DNA from: Pseudonocardia alaniniphila
Lineage (GTDB): Bacteria > Actinomycetota > Actinomycetes > Mycobacteriales > Pseudonocardiaceae
Direction of reading: 5' to 3'
NCBI RefSeq assembly: GCF_022524485.1
Contig: NZ_JAKXMK010000010.1
Span: 1-64,000, forward strand
Length of the DNA: 64,000 nucleotides
Below, piece by piece: positions 56,069-64,000 of this stretch (positions are counted from its first letter, which is position 1; every line of letters starts with the position of its first letter). Position numbers and translations under genes: made by a program. Under the pieces are notes generated by a model. That model saw only the letters and a list, made by a program, of their open reading frames with translations, made no database searches and was not told the origin of the DNA.

Positions 56069-56911
56069 TCAGGAGCGGCGGATCGTGACGTCGCCGTAGG
56101 ACGTGCGTGCACGCACCTCGACGGTCTCGTCGGACTCTTCGGGCCGGCCGGCGGTATCCAGTTGGTTGCGCACATGCCCGAACCCGGTGTTCACCTCGAG
56201 CCAAGCGGCGGTGCCCTCGGCGATGCCGATCTCGAGGTCGCCCGCGGCGGTGCCGAGGACGACCGTGCCGCGGACCACTTCGCCGAGACGGATACCGCCG
56301 TTGGCCGTTTTCGCTTCGACACCGGCACCGGCCCGGTCGATGGAGATCTCGCCGTTGGCCGTGCGCACCCGCACGTCGGCGGCGACCTTGTCGATCACGA
56401 TGTCGCCGTTGGAGCTCTTGACGACCGCTGTTCCCTCGATGTCGCCGAGCCGGACCTTTCCGGTTCCGGTGGAGAGCTCTGCATTGCCCGCGATTCCGTC
56501 CACGGTGAGGTGACCGGCGCCCGTGTTCAGGCGCAGCGGGCCGGTCCGTTCCAGCTGGGCGTTCCCGGCACCGGTCTTGAACCGGCACTCGCCGAGCCGG
56601 CCCGCACTGCGGAAGTCACCCGCCTGTATCTCGGCGGACACCTGGGAACCGGTGGGCAGTTCGATGGAGACGTCGACCGATCTGGTCTTGCGGGAGAAGT
56701 CGAAAACCCGCTTCGGACCGGCGACGTGGAGAACGCCGTTGGTGAAATCGACGCGAACCTGCTGCGCGGCCTTCACGTCGGACTCGTCGGACTCCTCACT
56801 GGGACGGACCTCGACGAGCGTCTCGGTCCGGTCGCTCGCGGTGATCCGCACATCGGCGACGCCGAGCTCGATCGTGACGGAAATCGGTTCGGGTGTCTCG
56901 AAATTGGGCAT
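56069..56911 (-). CDS. DUF4097-family beta-helix protein
   Basis: 280 aa with a periodic beta pattern (FKTGAGNAQLERTG, LNTGAGHLTVDGIAG, LSTGTGKVRLGDIEG, VKSSNGDIVIDKVAA, VRTANGEISIDRAG), about 20 residues per coil, typical of DUF4097 adhesin-like folds. No signal peptide or membrane helix is seen, so it is probably cytoplasmic. Its role is unknown; such genes often accompany regulators and ABC exporters. Confidence 0.8.
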   Translation of the reverse strand: MPNFETPEPISVTIELGVADVRITASDRTETLVEVRPSEESDESDVKAAQQVRVDFTNGVLHVAGPKRVFDFSRKTRSVDVSIELPTGSQVSAEIQAGDFRSAGRLGECRFKTGAGNAQLERTGPLRLNTGAGHLTVDGIAGNAELSTGTGKVRLGDIEGTAVVKSSNGDIVIDKVAADVRVRTANGEISIDRAGAGVEAKTANGGIRLGEVVRGTVVLGTAAGDLEIGIAEGTAAWLEVNTGFGHVRNQLDTAGRPEESDETVEVRARTSYGDVTIRRS

Positions 56912-56981
56912 GGTTGTCCCCTCGTCATGAGTCGGTAGGGCGTCCCCGCAGGTCAGGGACGTGTGATGGAACGCGGTGTGG

Positions 56982-57509
56982 CTAGCGCACCCAGCCGGTG
57001 AAGCGCTGCTGGCTGCGTTTGATGCCGCGCGGCTCGGGGCGCTCGTCGCGTCCGCTGTGCAGGGCCGCGGCGGCAGCCCGCACCAGCCAGGCGTTGACCG
57101 AGCGCCCTTCCTTGGCGGCAGCCTCCTCGATGGCGGCCTTGAGCTGCTCCGGTAGGCGCACGTTGATCCGCGTGGTGGGGCCGTCCTCGGTGATCGGCGG
57201 AGCGGCGTCCGCGACGTCGTCCTCCACCGCCGGGCCGTCGTCGGTCGCGTTCTGGAGCGGCTGCGCGGGCGGCGAGGTCACGACGAAGTCCGGATCGCGT
57301 CCGCGCAGGCGCAGCTCCACCGAACCCGGGGCCAGGTCGCGGGTGATCTCGTCCGCGGCAGCCGAGAGCGCTTCCAGCAGTGTCATCCGGATCGCGGACT
57401 CGAGTGAGCCGCTGAGGCGCTCGACCACCGCACGGGCCTCGTCACCGCCGGCGTCGGCGAGCGTGGCGAACTCGCGTCCGAGGTTGCCCACATACGAGGT
57501 CAAGTCCAT
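56982..57509 (-). CDS. Ribbon-helix-helix regulator with N-terminal effector-like region
   Basis: 175 aa. The C-terminal ribbon-helix-helix (TTRINVRLPEQLKAAIEEAAAKEGRSVNAWLVRAAAAAL) is an Arc/CopG/HicB-type DNA-binding domain. The N-terminal 80 residues (MDLTSYVGNLGREFATLADAGGDEARAVVERLSGSLESAIRMTLLEALSAAADEI) are helical and may dimerise. No toxin gene is adjacent, so it is more likely the regulator of the DUF4097-exporter operon. The ATG at 57509 is chosen; the longer frame starts inside operator-like repeats. Confidence 0.8.
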   Translation of the reverse strand: MDLTSYVGNLGREFATLADAGGDEARAVVERLSGSLESAIRMTLLEALSAAADEITRDLAPGSVELRLRGRDPDFVVTSPPAQPLQNATDDGPAVEDDVADAAPPITEDGPTTRINVRLPEQLKAAIEEAAAKEGRSVNAWLVRAAAAALHSGRDERPEPRGIKRSQQRFTGWVR

Positions 57510-57519
57510 GGCATCACTT

Positions 57520-57581
57520 TGGCACACGAGTGGCACCACTGCAAGCCAGAGTGGCTCAGGATCGACGCCGGATGGCACCAT
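57520..57581. promoter_or_regulatory. TGGCAC repeats upstream of the RHH gene
   Basis: TGGCAC occurs at 57520-57525, 57531-57536 and 57573-57578. Two lie in the dyads AGTGGCACCACT (57529-57540) and ATGGCACCAT (57572-57581). Paired TGG-CA-CCA sites are plausible operators for the RHH protein. Confidence 0.5.
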
Positions 57582-57593
57582 GTGGCAGTCGCG

Positions 57594-58534
57594 TCAGCCC
57601 TCGTTCGCCGCGCCGACGTGCTCGCGTCGCCAGCCGGCCGGTGTCGTCCCGTACTGCCGACGGAACGCCCGTTCGAACGTACTGAGGTCGCGGATCCCGA
57701 CCGCAGCCGCGATGCTCGACGTCCCGAGCCGGGCGTACCTCGGGTCGGACAACATGGCCTGTGCCGCGAGCAGCCGCTGCTCGCGAAGGAAGGCGCCGGG
57801 CGTGGTCCCGATCCGTTCGAACAGGCTGTACATCCGGCGGACCGACACATGGTGGCGCCGCGCCAGTTCCTCGACCCGCAGGTGCGGATCGGCCAGGTGC
57901 TCGCGAACGTGCACCCGCATCATCTCGAGCAGCACGTCATCAGGGCCGTTCCCGTCGGGCACTGCGGGTGGGACGTCTCGCAGCACCATCGCGAGCAGCT
58001 CGATCGCGGCTCGCCCGGCGTCCAGCCGCTGCCCCGCGGTGAGCTCGTCGGCCACATCGAACAGCCGGCCGAGGTAGCCGGACAGCACCTGCATGGCCGG
58101 GGCTGCGGGGTCCATGCTGCGCGCGCAGGCCTCGGTGATCTCGGCAGTACGGAGCGGGAGCGACTCGCGGGAGAAACGCAAGCTCAAGCTCAGACCCTCG
58201 GTCGATGTGACTGCCTCGTAGCGGCTACGGACCTCGGCCAGCACTCCCGTACCGGCCGCCGGCTCAACGAAGCGGTCGTGCTGACGAACGCGGCCCTGGC
58301 CGTCCAGATAAATGCAGAAAAGCATCAGGTCGTCGGCGGGCGCTCTTGCTACCATCCGGTCCGTCCGGACCGCCGACATCTGCCCTAAGTGCATCCGACT
58401 GAGTGTCAGGGTCCGGCCCAATTCCTGGAACGCGACCCGCCCGTGGAATTCGGGACCGTCTGGACGATCACCGGAAGGAAGAACTCACCGGCGACGTCTT
58501 CCAACTCCTCGCCGGAGTACTCGACGATCTGCAC
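57594..58534 (-). pseudogene. AraC-family regulator, frameshifted near its N-terminus
   Basis: The intact part (57594-58421) encodes an AraC_binding_2-type domain and the C-terminal double HTH (VEELARRHHVSVRRMYSLFERIGTTPGAFLREQRLLAAQAML...SIAAAVGIRDLSTFERAFRRQYGTTPAGWRREH), but starts only at an unconvincing TTG. The missing N-terminus is in another frame: a GTG at 58534, seven bases after TAGCCT, gives VQIVEYSGEELEDVAGEFFLPVIV. A one-base change near 58450-58475 would join the two into a standard protein of about 313 residues. It is either a recent pseudogene or a sequencing error. Confidence 0.72.
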
Positions 58535-58541
58535 GGCCCCG

Positions 58542-58547
58542 AGGCTA
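58542..58547 (-). promoter_or_regulatory. -10 element of the AraC gene (leaderless)
   Basis: TAGCCT on the minus strand, seven bases before the GTG at 58534. It supports that GTG as the original start. Confidence 0.5.
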
Positions 58548-58656
58548 CTCCGCCATCATCCCAGGTCGGAAGGCTTTCGCTGAGATTGCCTGGAGTGCAG
58601 GTGGTGAGACTTCGACCGCGAGTGCACCGGGTTCGTTTCCTGTGGCTGATTATCGG

Positions 58657-58699
58657 AAGGGGTCGGAATCCGCTCTCCCGCGGCGGAATCCGGCCCCTT
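58657..58699 (-). terminator. Hairpin after the helR gene
   Basis: AAGGGG/CCCCTT outer arms enclose an inner CCGC/GCGG stem, 31 bp beyond the helR stop. The stem is imperfect in the middle. Confidence 0.4.
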
Positions 58700-58729
58700 T
58701 CGCGTATCAGCGCCGGGCCTCACAACCGA

Positions 58730-60991
58730 TCAGACGTGCAACAGCCCCAGCCGTCGGGTGGCGCGGGTGATGGAGACGTACAGGTCGGCGGGGTTCTGCG
58801 CACGGATCCGTTCCGGATCGACGATGACGACGACGTCGAACTCGAGGCCTTTCGCCGACACCGGTGTGTGCACGATGGCCTGCGTGTCGCCGAGGTCGGG
58901 GAGGCATGCGAGATCTGGGGCGATCACCGCCAGGGTTCCTCGACCCAGCTTCGCGGCCTCCTCCTCGACGGCCGCACGTACCTCGGCGGCGAGGTCGGCG
59001 GCCGGCACGGTGCGCTGCCACGGCTTCTCACCCGTCGACCGAACCGATTCGGGCGCCCTGCGTTCAGGGGCGAACTCCGCCAGCACGCTGGCTGCCATTT
59101 CCATGATCTCGGACGGGGTCCGGTAGTTGACCGTGAGCGTCCGGTAGGCCCACCGGGAGTCGAGGTGCGCACTGAGCACATCGGCCCAGGCCTGCGCTCC
59201 CGCCGGGGCGCTGCGCTGTGCGAGGTCGCCGACCGCGGTGACCGAACGGGACGGGCATCGGCGCAGCAGTACGTGCCAGTCCATGGCGGAGAGCTCTTGC
59301 GCCTCGTCCACGACGATGTGCCCGAACCGCCAGTCGCGGTCACCCGCTGCCCGCTCGGCGACGCTCATGAGGTGCTCCGGCACATGACGGGCAGCGAGCA
59401 CGTCCGCGGTGACGAAGTCGGTGGGGCGCAGCTCGTCGGGGTCCTCTCCGGCGAGCTGGCGGTCGGCCGACTCGATGATGGTCAGCACCTCAGCGGCGTA
59501 TGCGCTGTCCGGTTCGCCCTGCTGTGCCTGCGGTTCCTGCGATGGTCCGAGCAGCTCGGCCAGCTCGTCGAGCAGTGGGGCGTCCGCCACGGTCCAGCCG
59601 CCGCTTTCGCGGTACAGCGCAGAGACGTCGATGTCTCCACCGGCGGCGGCGAGCCGTTCCCGTGACGCGTAGAGGTCGGCGAGTACCTGCTCCGGCGTCA
59701 GCGCCGGCCAGAGCCGTTCGACCGCGGCATGGAAGTCGAGGTGCGAGCGCAGGTCGTCGCGTAGCTCCTGGCGCAACTCGGCCGTCAACTGCGCCGCACT
59801 GGCCGGCGCGAGCTCCGGGAGATCGCCGAGCTCACGCAGGATCTCGGCGAGCTCCGGTGGGTCCTGGAGGTCCTGGTTCAGACGCTCGACGCCCTGCTGG
59901 ACGAGCAGGCTGCCGAGCGTGTCGCGGAACGTCGCCCGTGCCGCGTTGTGCGGCAGCCCGGTTGCGCGAGCGCGCGCCCGCGCCTCTGCCGCCGTCGCAT
60001 CGTCGATCTCGACGGTGACGTCCTCGAGATCGATCGCGATCGGCGCTCCGGGTAGTTCCTGTCTGTCGGCGGCGGCGCGGCGCATCACGTCCACCATCAC
60101 GAGGTCGCCTTTGAGGCGAGCCACGCCGTCCGGATCGACGGCGGTCGCCACGACACCGTGGCGCAGTCGGCCGGGCGTCGTGAAGACGACCGCGGACTCG
60201 CCCAGCGCCGGCAGCACACCCCCGACGTAACGGATGAACCCTGCGCTCGGGCCGACCACCAGTACGCCGCTGCGTGCGAGCCGATCGCGGTGCGTGTAGA
60301 GCAGGTAGGCGGCCCTGTGCAGCGCGACCGCGGTCTTCCCGGTTCCCGGTCCGCCCTCGATGACGACGGTGCCGGAGAGCGGCAGCCGGATGATCGCGTC
60401 CTGCTCGGCCTGGATCGTGGTCACGATGTCGCGCATCGTCGAACCGCGAGGCGCCTTCAGCGCGGCGAGCAGTGCCGGATCGGAAGCGGACCCCGAATCG
60501 GTTTCAGCTGCCGCGCCACCGTCCAGCACGTCGTCGTGGAAATCCACGACACGCTCGCGCGGCGCCGTGCCGGCGAGCTGGAAATGGCGCCGCCTGGTCA
60601 CGCCGAGCGGCGTGGCCAATGTGGCGCAGTAGAACGGCTGCGCGGCGGGGGCGCGCCAGTCGATGAGCGCGCTTTCACCGTCGCTCGGGTCGGTGAGTCC
60701 TATCCGGCCGATGTAACTCGTCGTCCCTTCGGTGTGGTCGAGCCGGCCGAAGCACAATCCGGAACGGGCGGCGGTCAGCGTGGTCACTCGCTCCGACCAC
60801 CGATGCACGGAGACGTCCCGCTCCCAGCGGGCGCTGAACTCGTCGCCCGTCGGCGCGGCGAGCATGCCTTTCGCCTGAGCGCCGGCCGCTTCGAGCTCGA
60901 CGGACAGCAGCGCATGCAGCGCGCGAAGTCGGGCGGTCTCTGCCTCGAGCTCACGTTCGAAAGGGGGTCTTCCCACGGCTTCCCCGCCCAT
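58730..60991 (-). CDS. helR: HelR-type RNA polymerase recycling motor ATPase
   Basis: About 753 aa, superfamily 1 UvrD/Rep-like helicase related to HelD. The N-terminal coiled coil (FERELEAETARLRALHALLSVELEAA) is that expected to reach into the polymerase secondary channel. Walker A is GGPGTGKT (213-220), Walker B HIVVDEAQELS, and motif VI is near the C-terminus (LYVSITRATRRLGLLHV). HelR proteins free stalled RNA polymerase and can displace rifamycins. The ATG at 60991 is chosen; an in-frame GTG at 61036 is possible, but the codons between are unusually A/T-rich for this genome. Confidence 0.85.
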   Translation of the reverse strand: MGGEAVGRPPFERELEAETARLRALHALLSVELEAAGAQAKGMLAAPTGDEFSARWERDVSVHRWSERVTTLTAARSGLCFGRLDHTEGTTSYIGRIGLTDPSDGESALIDWRAPAAQPFYCATLATPLGVTRRRHFQLAGTAPRERVVDFHDDVLDGGAAAETDSGSASDPALLAALKAPRGSTMRDIVTTIQAEQDAIIRLPLSGTVVIEGGPGTGKTAVALHRAAYLLYTHRDRLARSGVLVVGPSAGFIRYVGGVLPALGESAVVFTTPGRLRHGVVATAVDPDGVARLKGDLVMVDVMRRAAADRQELPGAPIAIDLEDVTVEIDDATAAEARARARATGLPHNAARATFRDTLGSLLVQQGVERLNQDLQDPPELAEILRELGDLPELAPASAAQLTAELRQELRDDLRSHLDFHAAVERLWPALTPEQVLADLYASRERLAAAGGDIDVSALYRESGGWTVADAPLLDELAELLGPSQEPQAQQGEPDSAYAAEVLTIIESADRQLAGEDPDELRPTDFVTADVLAARHVPEHLMSVAERAAGDRDWRFGHIVVDEAQELSAMDWHVLLRRCPSRSVTAVGDLAQRSAPAGAQAWADVLSAHLDSRWAYRTLTVNYRTPSEIMEMAASVLAEFAPERRAPESVRSTGEKPWQRTVPAADLAAEVRAAVEEEAAKLGRGTLAVIAPDLACLPDLGDTQAIVHTPVSAKGLEFDVVVIVDPERIRAQNPADLYVSITRATRRLGLLHV

Positions 60992-61040
60992 GATAGTATT
61001 AACTTGCAAAGGACCGTTCTCATTCTCGAATGGCACCCTT

Positions 61041-61072
61041 CAGGTTAACCTTTTCGCACGTTTCCGTGCAAA
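61041..61072 (-). promoter_or_regulatory. Candidate helR promoter with dyad
   Basis: On the minus strand TTGCAC is followed after 18 bases by TAACCT. The inverted repeat GCACG-nnnn-CGTGC (61056-61069) overlaps the -35 and spacer, and a GGTTAACC palindrome covers the -10. The rifamycin-associated element seen before other helR genes is not visible. Confidence 0.4.
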
Positions 61073-61086
61073 GTCAGGTCGAGTGA

Positions 61087-61488
61087 ATGGTTCGTCCTGG
61101 CGTGGCCAAGGGCTACTTCGCCGCCAGGGCGTCGACGACATTCGCGAGGGACGTCCTCGGCAACGCAGGCACCGTGGCGGAGGTGGCCTCACGGCGCGCG
61201 TCCGAGCGCACACTGTCGTACCTGCTGATCCGCTCACTCACCGAGTCTCTTGCGCGGTCCGACAACGCTCGCGTGATCACCGTGTCGTCCGTGCTGCACC
61301 GCGGTGGCCGGTTCGACTGGGCGGACCCCCAGCGCGCGCACCGCTACAGCAAGCTCAGCGCGTTTGCACAGTCGCAGCTCGCGCTCACGATCTTCACGAC
61401 GTCGCTGTCCGAATCCGTCACCGCGGTCAGCGTTGACCCTGGCCCTACCGATCCGCAGATCCTGCGGGTGCGTGCACTGGAGTCATGA
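61087..61488 (+). pseudogene. SDR-family fragment lacking the cofactor-binding half
   Basis: 133 codons resemble the C-terminal half of a short-chain dehydrogenase (ARVITVSSVLHRGGRFDWADPQRAHRYSKLSAF, VTAVSVDPGPTD). The Rossmann TGxxxGIG half is missing upstream, and the catalytic Y-x-x-x-K segment, usually like AYGQSKLA, reads AFAQSQLA, replacing Tyr by Phe and Lys by Gln. It is most likely a degraded remnant, although the frame is open from ATG to stop. Confidence 0.65.
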
Positions 61489-61544
61489 GCGTCGGTCCCG
61501 GATCCCGCGCGGCCACACCGAGCCGAATGTCGCTACAGGTCCGC

Positions 61545-62321
61545 TCAGCGGCCGGCGGCGTGCTCCGCGATCAGCGGTGTGGCTTCGTCGGCCCGCTCGA
61601 TGGTCGCGAGGTGTGCAGCCTCCAGCACTTCCAGCCGCGCGCCGGGGATGCCGTCGACGATCGTGCGGGCGTGCGGTTCGACAGGGGTGGACAGGTCGGC
61701 GGAGCCGGCGATCACCAGCGTGGGCACGGAGATCGCGGGGAGCCTGTCGCGGTGGTCCCACACCTCGAGCGCCTGGCAGCTGGCCAGGTAGCCCTCGTCG
61801 GACGAGCCCGCGACCATGGCGGCCGCCTCCGCGACGACGTCGGGGTGCTCGGCCGCCCATCCGGGCGTGAACCAGCGGGAGACCACGGTCTCGGCGATCG
61901 GAGCCGTGCCCCCGTCGGCGACCGCCTTGATCCGGTCGGCCCACACCGTCGTGTCCGGGAAGTTCGACGACGTGCAGCACAGGGTGAGGCTGGTGAGCCG
62001 CTGCGGCGCCTCGGAGCCGAGGTGCATCCCGACCATGCCGCCCATCGACAGACCGCACCACGCCACCTGCTCGAGGCCCAGGTCGTCGAGCAGGGCGATC
62101 ACGTCGCCTGCGAGGTCGGCGATCCGGTAGGGCCCGGGGGGCACCGGCGAGCCGCCGTGGCCCCGGTGGTCGATGCGGATCACGCGGAACCGCTCCGTCA
62201 GCGGCCCGACCTGGGGACGCCACATCTCCAGTGTCGAGCCGAGCGACCCCGACAGCACGATGACCGGCGCGTCGCGCGGCCCTTCGTCGACGTGGTGCAG
62301 CCGTACCGGACTCTCCGTCAT
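61545..62321 (-). CDS. pcaD: 3-oxoadipate enol-lactonase
   Basis: 258 aa alpha/beta hydrolase. The oxyanion segment VLSGSLGSTLEMWRPQ, RVIRIDHRGHGGSPVPPGPY, nucleophile serine in CGLSMGGMVGMHLG, aspartate in ADLSTP and catalytic histidine in EAAHLATIE are standard for PcaD. It converts beta-ketoadipate enol-lactone to beta-ketoadipate. Its ATG overlaps the pcaJ stop by 4 bp, which supports the pathway assignment. Confidence 0.88.
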   Translation of the reverse strand: MTESPVRLHHVDEGPRDAPVIVLSGSLGSTLEMWRPQVGPLTERFRVIRIDHRGHGGSPVPPGPYRIADLAGDVIALLDDLGLEQVAWCGLSMGGMVGMHLGSEAPQRLTSLTLCCTSSNFPDTTVWADRIKAVADGGTAPIAETVVSRWFTPGWAAEHPDVVAEAAAMVAGSSDEGYLASCQALEVWDHRDRLPAISVPTLVIAGSADLSTPVEPHARTIVDGIPGARLEVLEAAHLATIERADEATPLIAEHAAGR

Positions 62322-63118
62322 GACTCTCCCGATCCCACCGTGCGCAACGAGCGCAACGTCTCCAATTCGGTGTCGCTGGGCGGCGCCGTGATCATCAGGT
62401 CCGCCGAGACCTGTAGTGGCCAACCCGTCTCCGACCGCACCTGCTCGACGGTGATGCCGTGATGAAGCGCCGAGAGCACCAGCTCGGCTGTGTCCGGGTC
62501 GGGTTCGAGGACGCCGAGGTCGGTGATCACCCGGACCGGCCCCGCTCCGCGCAGTCCCAGGATCTGGCGGTCGAGCGGGCCACTCCCGTGCCCCACGGAG
62601 GTCACGAAGTCCACCTGCTCGACGAACGCGCGCAGGCGGTGGCGCATCACGACGATCACCTCGCGGCACGACGCCGCGATCTCGGGCGCGCCACCCGATC
62701 CGGGCAGCCGCACGTCCGGCTCGTCGTACTCGCCGATCACCGTGGTGTTGATGTTGCCGAAGCGGTCGAGCTGGGCGCCGGAGAGGAACCCGACGTCGAT
62801 CCGCCCGGGCTGCAGCCAGTAGTTGAAGATCTCGGGCACGCTGACGACGGACAGGGCCGACTCGGCGAGGATGCCGTCGCCGATCGAGAGCGGCAGCTCG
62901 TCGGGCCGGGTGTCGAGGGTGCCCGACTCGTAGATCAGCACGAGGTTGGGTGCGTGCAGGCGGCGCGCCAGGTTGGCCGCCGTGGACGGCAGGCCGATCC
63001 CCACGAAGCACGCCTGTCCGTCTCGCAGGGACCGGGCGGCCGCGATGCTCATCATCTCGTCGGCAGACCACATGGCGGTGGCGTTCGGCTCCGTCATCCG
63101 GTCGGTCGTGCCGGTCAT
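62318..63118 (-). CDS. pcaJ: 3-oxoadipate CoA-transferase subunit B
   Basis: 266 aa. WSADEMMSIAAARSLRDGQACFVGIGLPSTAANLARR and the catalytic glutamate of LIYESGTLD mark the beta subunit of a type I CoA-transferase. With subunit A it moves CoA from succinyl-CoA to 3-oxoadipate. It overlaps pcaI and pcaD by 4 bp each. A glutaconate-type CoA-transferase is the main alternative, but the pcaD neighbour favours the beta-ketoadipate pathway. Confidence 0.86.
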   Translation of the reverse strand: MTGTTDRMTEPNATAMWSADEMMSIAAARSLRDGQACFVGIGLPSTAANLARRLHAPNLVLIYESGTLDTRPDELPLSIGDGILAESALSVVSVPEIFNYWLQPGRIDVGFLSGAQLDRFGNINTTVIGEYDEPDVRLPGSGGAPEIAASCREVIVVMRHRLRAFVEQVDFVTSVGHGSGPLDRQILGLRGAGPVRVITDLGVLEPDPDTAELVLSALHHGITVEQVRSETGWPLQVSADLMITAPPSDTELETLRSLRTVGSGES

Positions 63119-63921
63119 GCCGCCTCCTCGAGCGTGCGCAGCCAGCGGGTGAACGCCTCGCGATCGCGACTGATCGCGTCCCAGTTGCGGTAGGCGGCGT
63201 TGTCACGGTCGTAGTAGCCGTGCGCGTACGACGGCGCGGCGCCTCGGGGCGCCACCGCCACCGCATCGAGCACCCAGTTGGGGAGGATCACCGCCCCGGG
63301 AACCGGCGTCAGCTCGTCGACGATCTCCTCGACGGTGGCCAGGGAGCGCTTCGCGGCGAGCACCGCCTCCTTCTGCACCCCGGTGATGCCCCACAGCTGG
63401 ACGTTGCCTGCCTGGTCGGCGCGCTGGGCGTGCACCACCGTGACGTCCGGGTTGAGCGCGGCGACGGCGGCGAGACGCTCGCCCGTGAAGGGGCACTCGA
63501 CAGTGGAGATGGTGTCGGTGTGGGTGGGCAGGTCGGTGCCGGCGTAGCCACGCAGCACGGCGAACGGCAGACCCGATGCGCCGGCGACGTAGCGGTTGGC
63601 CATCCCGGCGTGGCTGTGCTCCTCGAGCTGAAGAGGCGCGGGCCAACCGGTGGCGAGGGCGTCGCGCATCCTGTGCAACGAGCCGACGCCGGGGTTGCCG
63701 CCCCAGGAGAACACGAGCTTGGCCGCGCAGCCTGCGCCGATGAGCTGGTCGTAGATCAGGTCCGGAGTCATCCGGACGAGCGTGAGGTCTCGGCGTCCTT
63801 GCCGGATGATCTCGTGTCCGGCGGCGAACGGGATGAGATGTGTGAAGCCCTCGAGCGCGACGGTGTCCCCGTCGTGCACAAGTTCGGACACAGCCTGCGG
63901 CAATGACACGATCTTGGCCAC
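63115..63921 (-). CDS. pcaI: 3-oxoadipate CoA-transferase subunit A
   Basis: 268 aa. VALEGFTHLIPFAAGHEIIRQGRRDLTLVRMTPDLIYDQLIGAGCAAKLVFSWGGNPGVGSL is the glycine-rich alpha-subunit pattern of type I CoA-transferases. First gene of pcaI-pcaJ-pcaD. The GTG start has TAGCGT six bases upstream and no ribosome-binding site. The operon's remaining upper-pathway genes (pcaGHBC) are not in the window. Confidence 0.87.
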   Translation of the reverse strand: MAKIVSLPQAVSELVHDGDTVALEGFTHLIPFAAGHEIIRQGRRDLTLVRMTPDLIYDQLIGAGCAAKLVFSWGGNPGVGSLHRMRDALATGWPAPLQLEEHSHAGMANRYVAGASGLPFAVLRGYAGTDLPTHTDTISTVECPFTGERLAAVAALNPDVTVVHAQRADQAGNVQLWGITGVQKEAVLAAKRSLATVEEIVDELTPVPGAVILPNWVLDAVAVAPRGAAPSYAHGYYDRDNAAYRNWDAISRDREAFTRWLRTLEEAA

Positions 63922-63927
63922 GGGGAA

Positions 63928-63933
63928 ACGCTA
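63928..63933 (-). promoter_or_regulatory. -10 element of the pcaIJD operon (leaderless)
   Basis: TAGCGT on the minus strand, six bases before the GTG of pcaI. Confidence 0.5.
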
Positions 63934-64000
63934 GTGCGCACAGCCGGGCCCGGCAATCGAAGAGCGGGTGGCCGGCGTCCCCCCGTCGGGTGGCCGGGCG

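Noticed and set aside
56982..57509. Toxin-antitoxin pair
   Set aside because: The RHH protein looks antitoxin-like, but no small toxin gene lies beside it; the next gene encodes a DUF4097 protein.

Overview
This window looks like a chromosome segment from a high-GC actinobacterium, most likely of the Pseudonocardia/Actinomycetes type. Three things support this: the very high G+C, the abundant GTG starts, and a gene order that follows the conserved origin-side region of actinobacterial chromosomes. The order trxB-trxA-amidase with sigM, pseudokinase, murJ, DUF6049, NUDIX and cca, and then leuS, ino1, PadR, DUF5318, ponA, GT87, rpsF-ssb-rpsR-rplI and dnaB, matches the Mycobacterium Rv3908-Rv3916 and Rv0041-Rv0058 neighbourhoods. 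The genus is inferred, not shown.

Layout. (1) 1-4678 has almost no genes: the right end of an IS256-family element, then a chromosomal centromere-like region with eight exact parS sites (GTTTCACGTGAAAC) plus one degenerate site, decayed duplications carrying parS, and a strongly G-skewed tandem-repeat block. (2) 4679-20501 is the cell-envelope, redox and RNA core: PLP aminotransferase, GNAT, CwlM-type amidase, thioredoxin system, SigM with its anti-sigma factor, pseudokinase, lipid II flippase MurJ, DUF6049, NUDIX, CCA-adding enzyme and an MFS protein. (3) 20535-28977 holds YqgE, an SdpI-like protein, leuS with a candidate leucine leader peptide, an SDR, an NlpC/P60 hydrolase with a long structured leader, inositol-phosphate synthase with a PadR regulator, and DUF5318. 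(4) 29011-42311 holds a bifunctional PBP, two GT87-type membrane glycosyltransferases, metabolic singletons, endonuclease IV, the rpsF-ssb-rpsR-rplI operon with a candidate S6:S18 leader, and dnaB preceded by DnaA-box-like sequences.

(5) 42447-58534 is accessory. It holds a siderophore-binding lipoprotein with an iron box, an epoxide hydrolase beside a decayed ECF42-type sigma gene, a GT39-like membrane glycosyltransferase with decaprenyl-phosphate phosphoribosyltransferase (arabinan precursor synthesis), TetR-controlled oxidoreductase and heme oxygenase loci, a P450, and a four-gene unit of RHH regulator, DUF4097 protein and DrrAB-type exporter next to a frameshifted AraC gene. (6) 58730-64000 holds a HelR-type RNA polymerase recycling ATPase, an SDR fragment and a pcaI-pcaJ-pcaD operon for the lower beta-ketoadipate pathway.

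A recurrent regulatory theme is a TANNNT -10 element 6-8 nt before a GTG or ATG start with no Shine-Dalgarno sequence, which predicts leaderless mRNAs for at least a dozen genes. The most interesting regulatory locus is the leuS leader. It has a leaderless seven-residue peptide (MAQRLLV) with tandem CTT leucine codons, mutually exclusive hairpins, and a second short ORF overlapping the leuS start.
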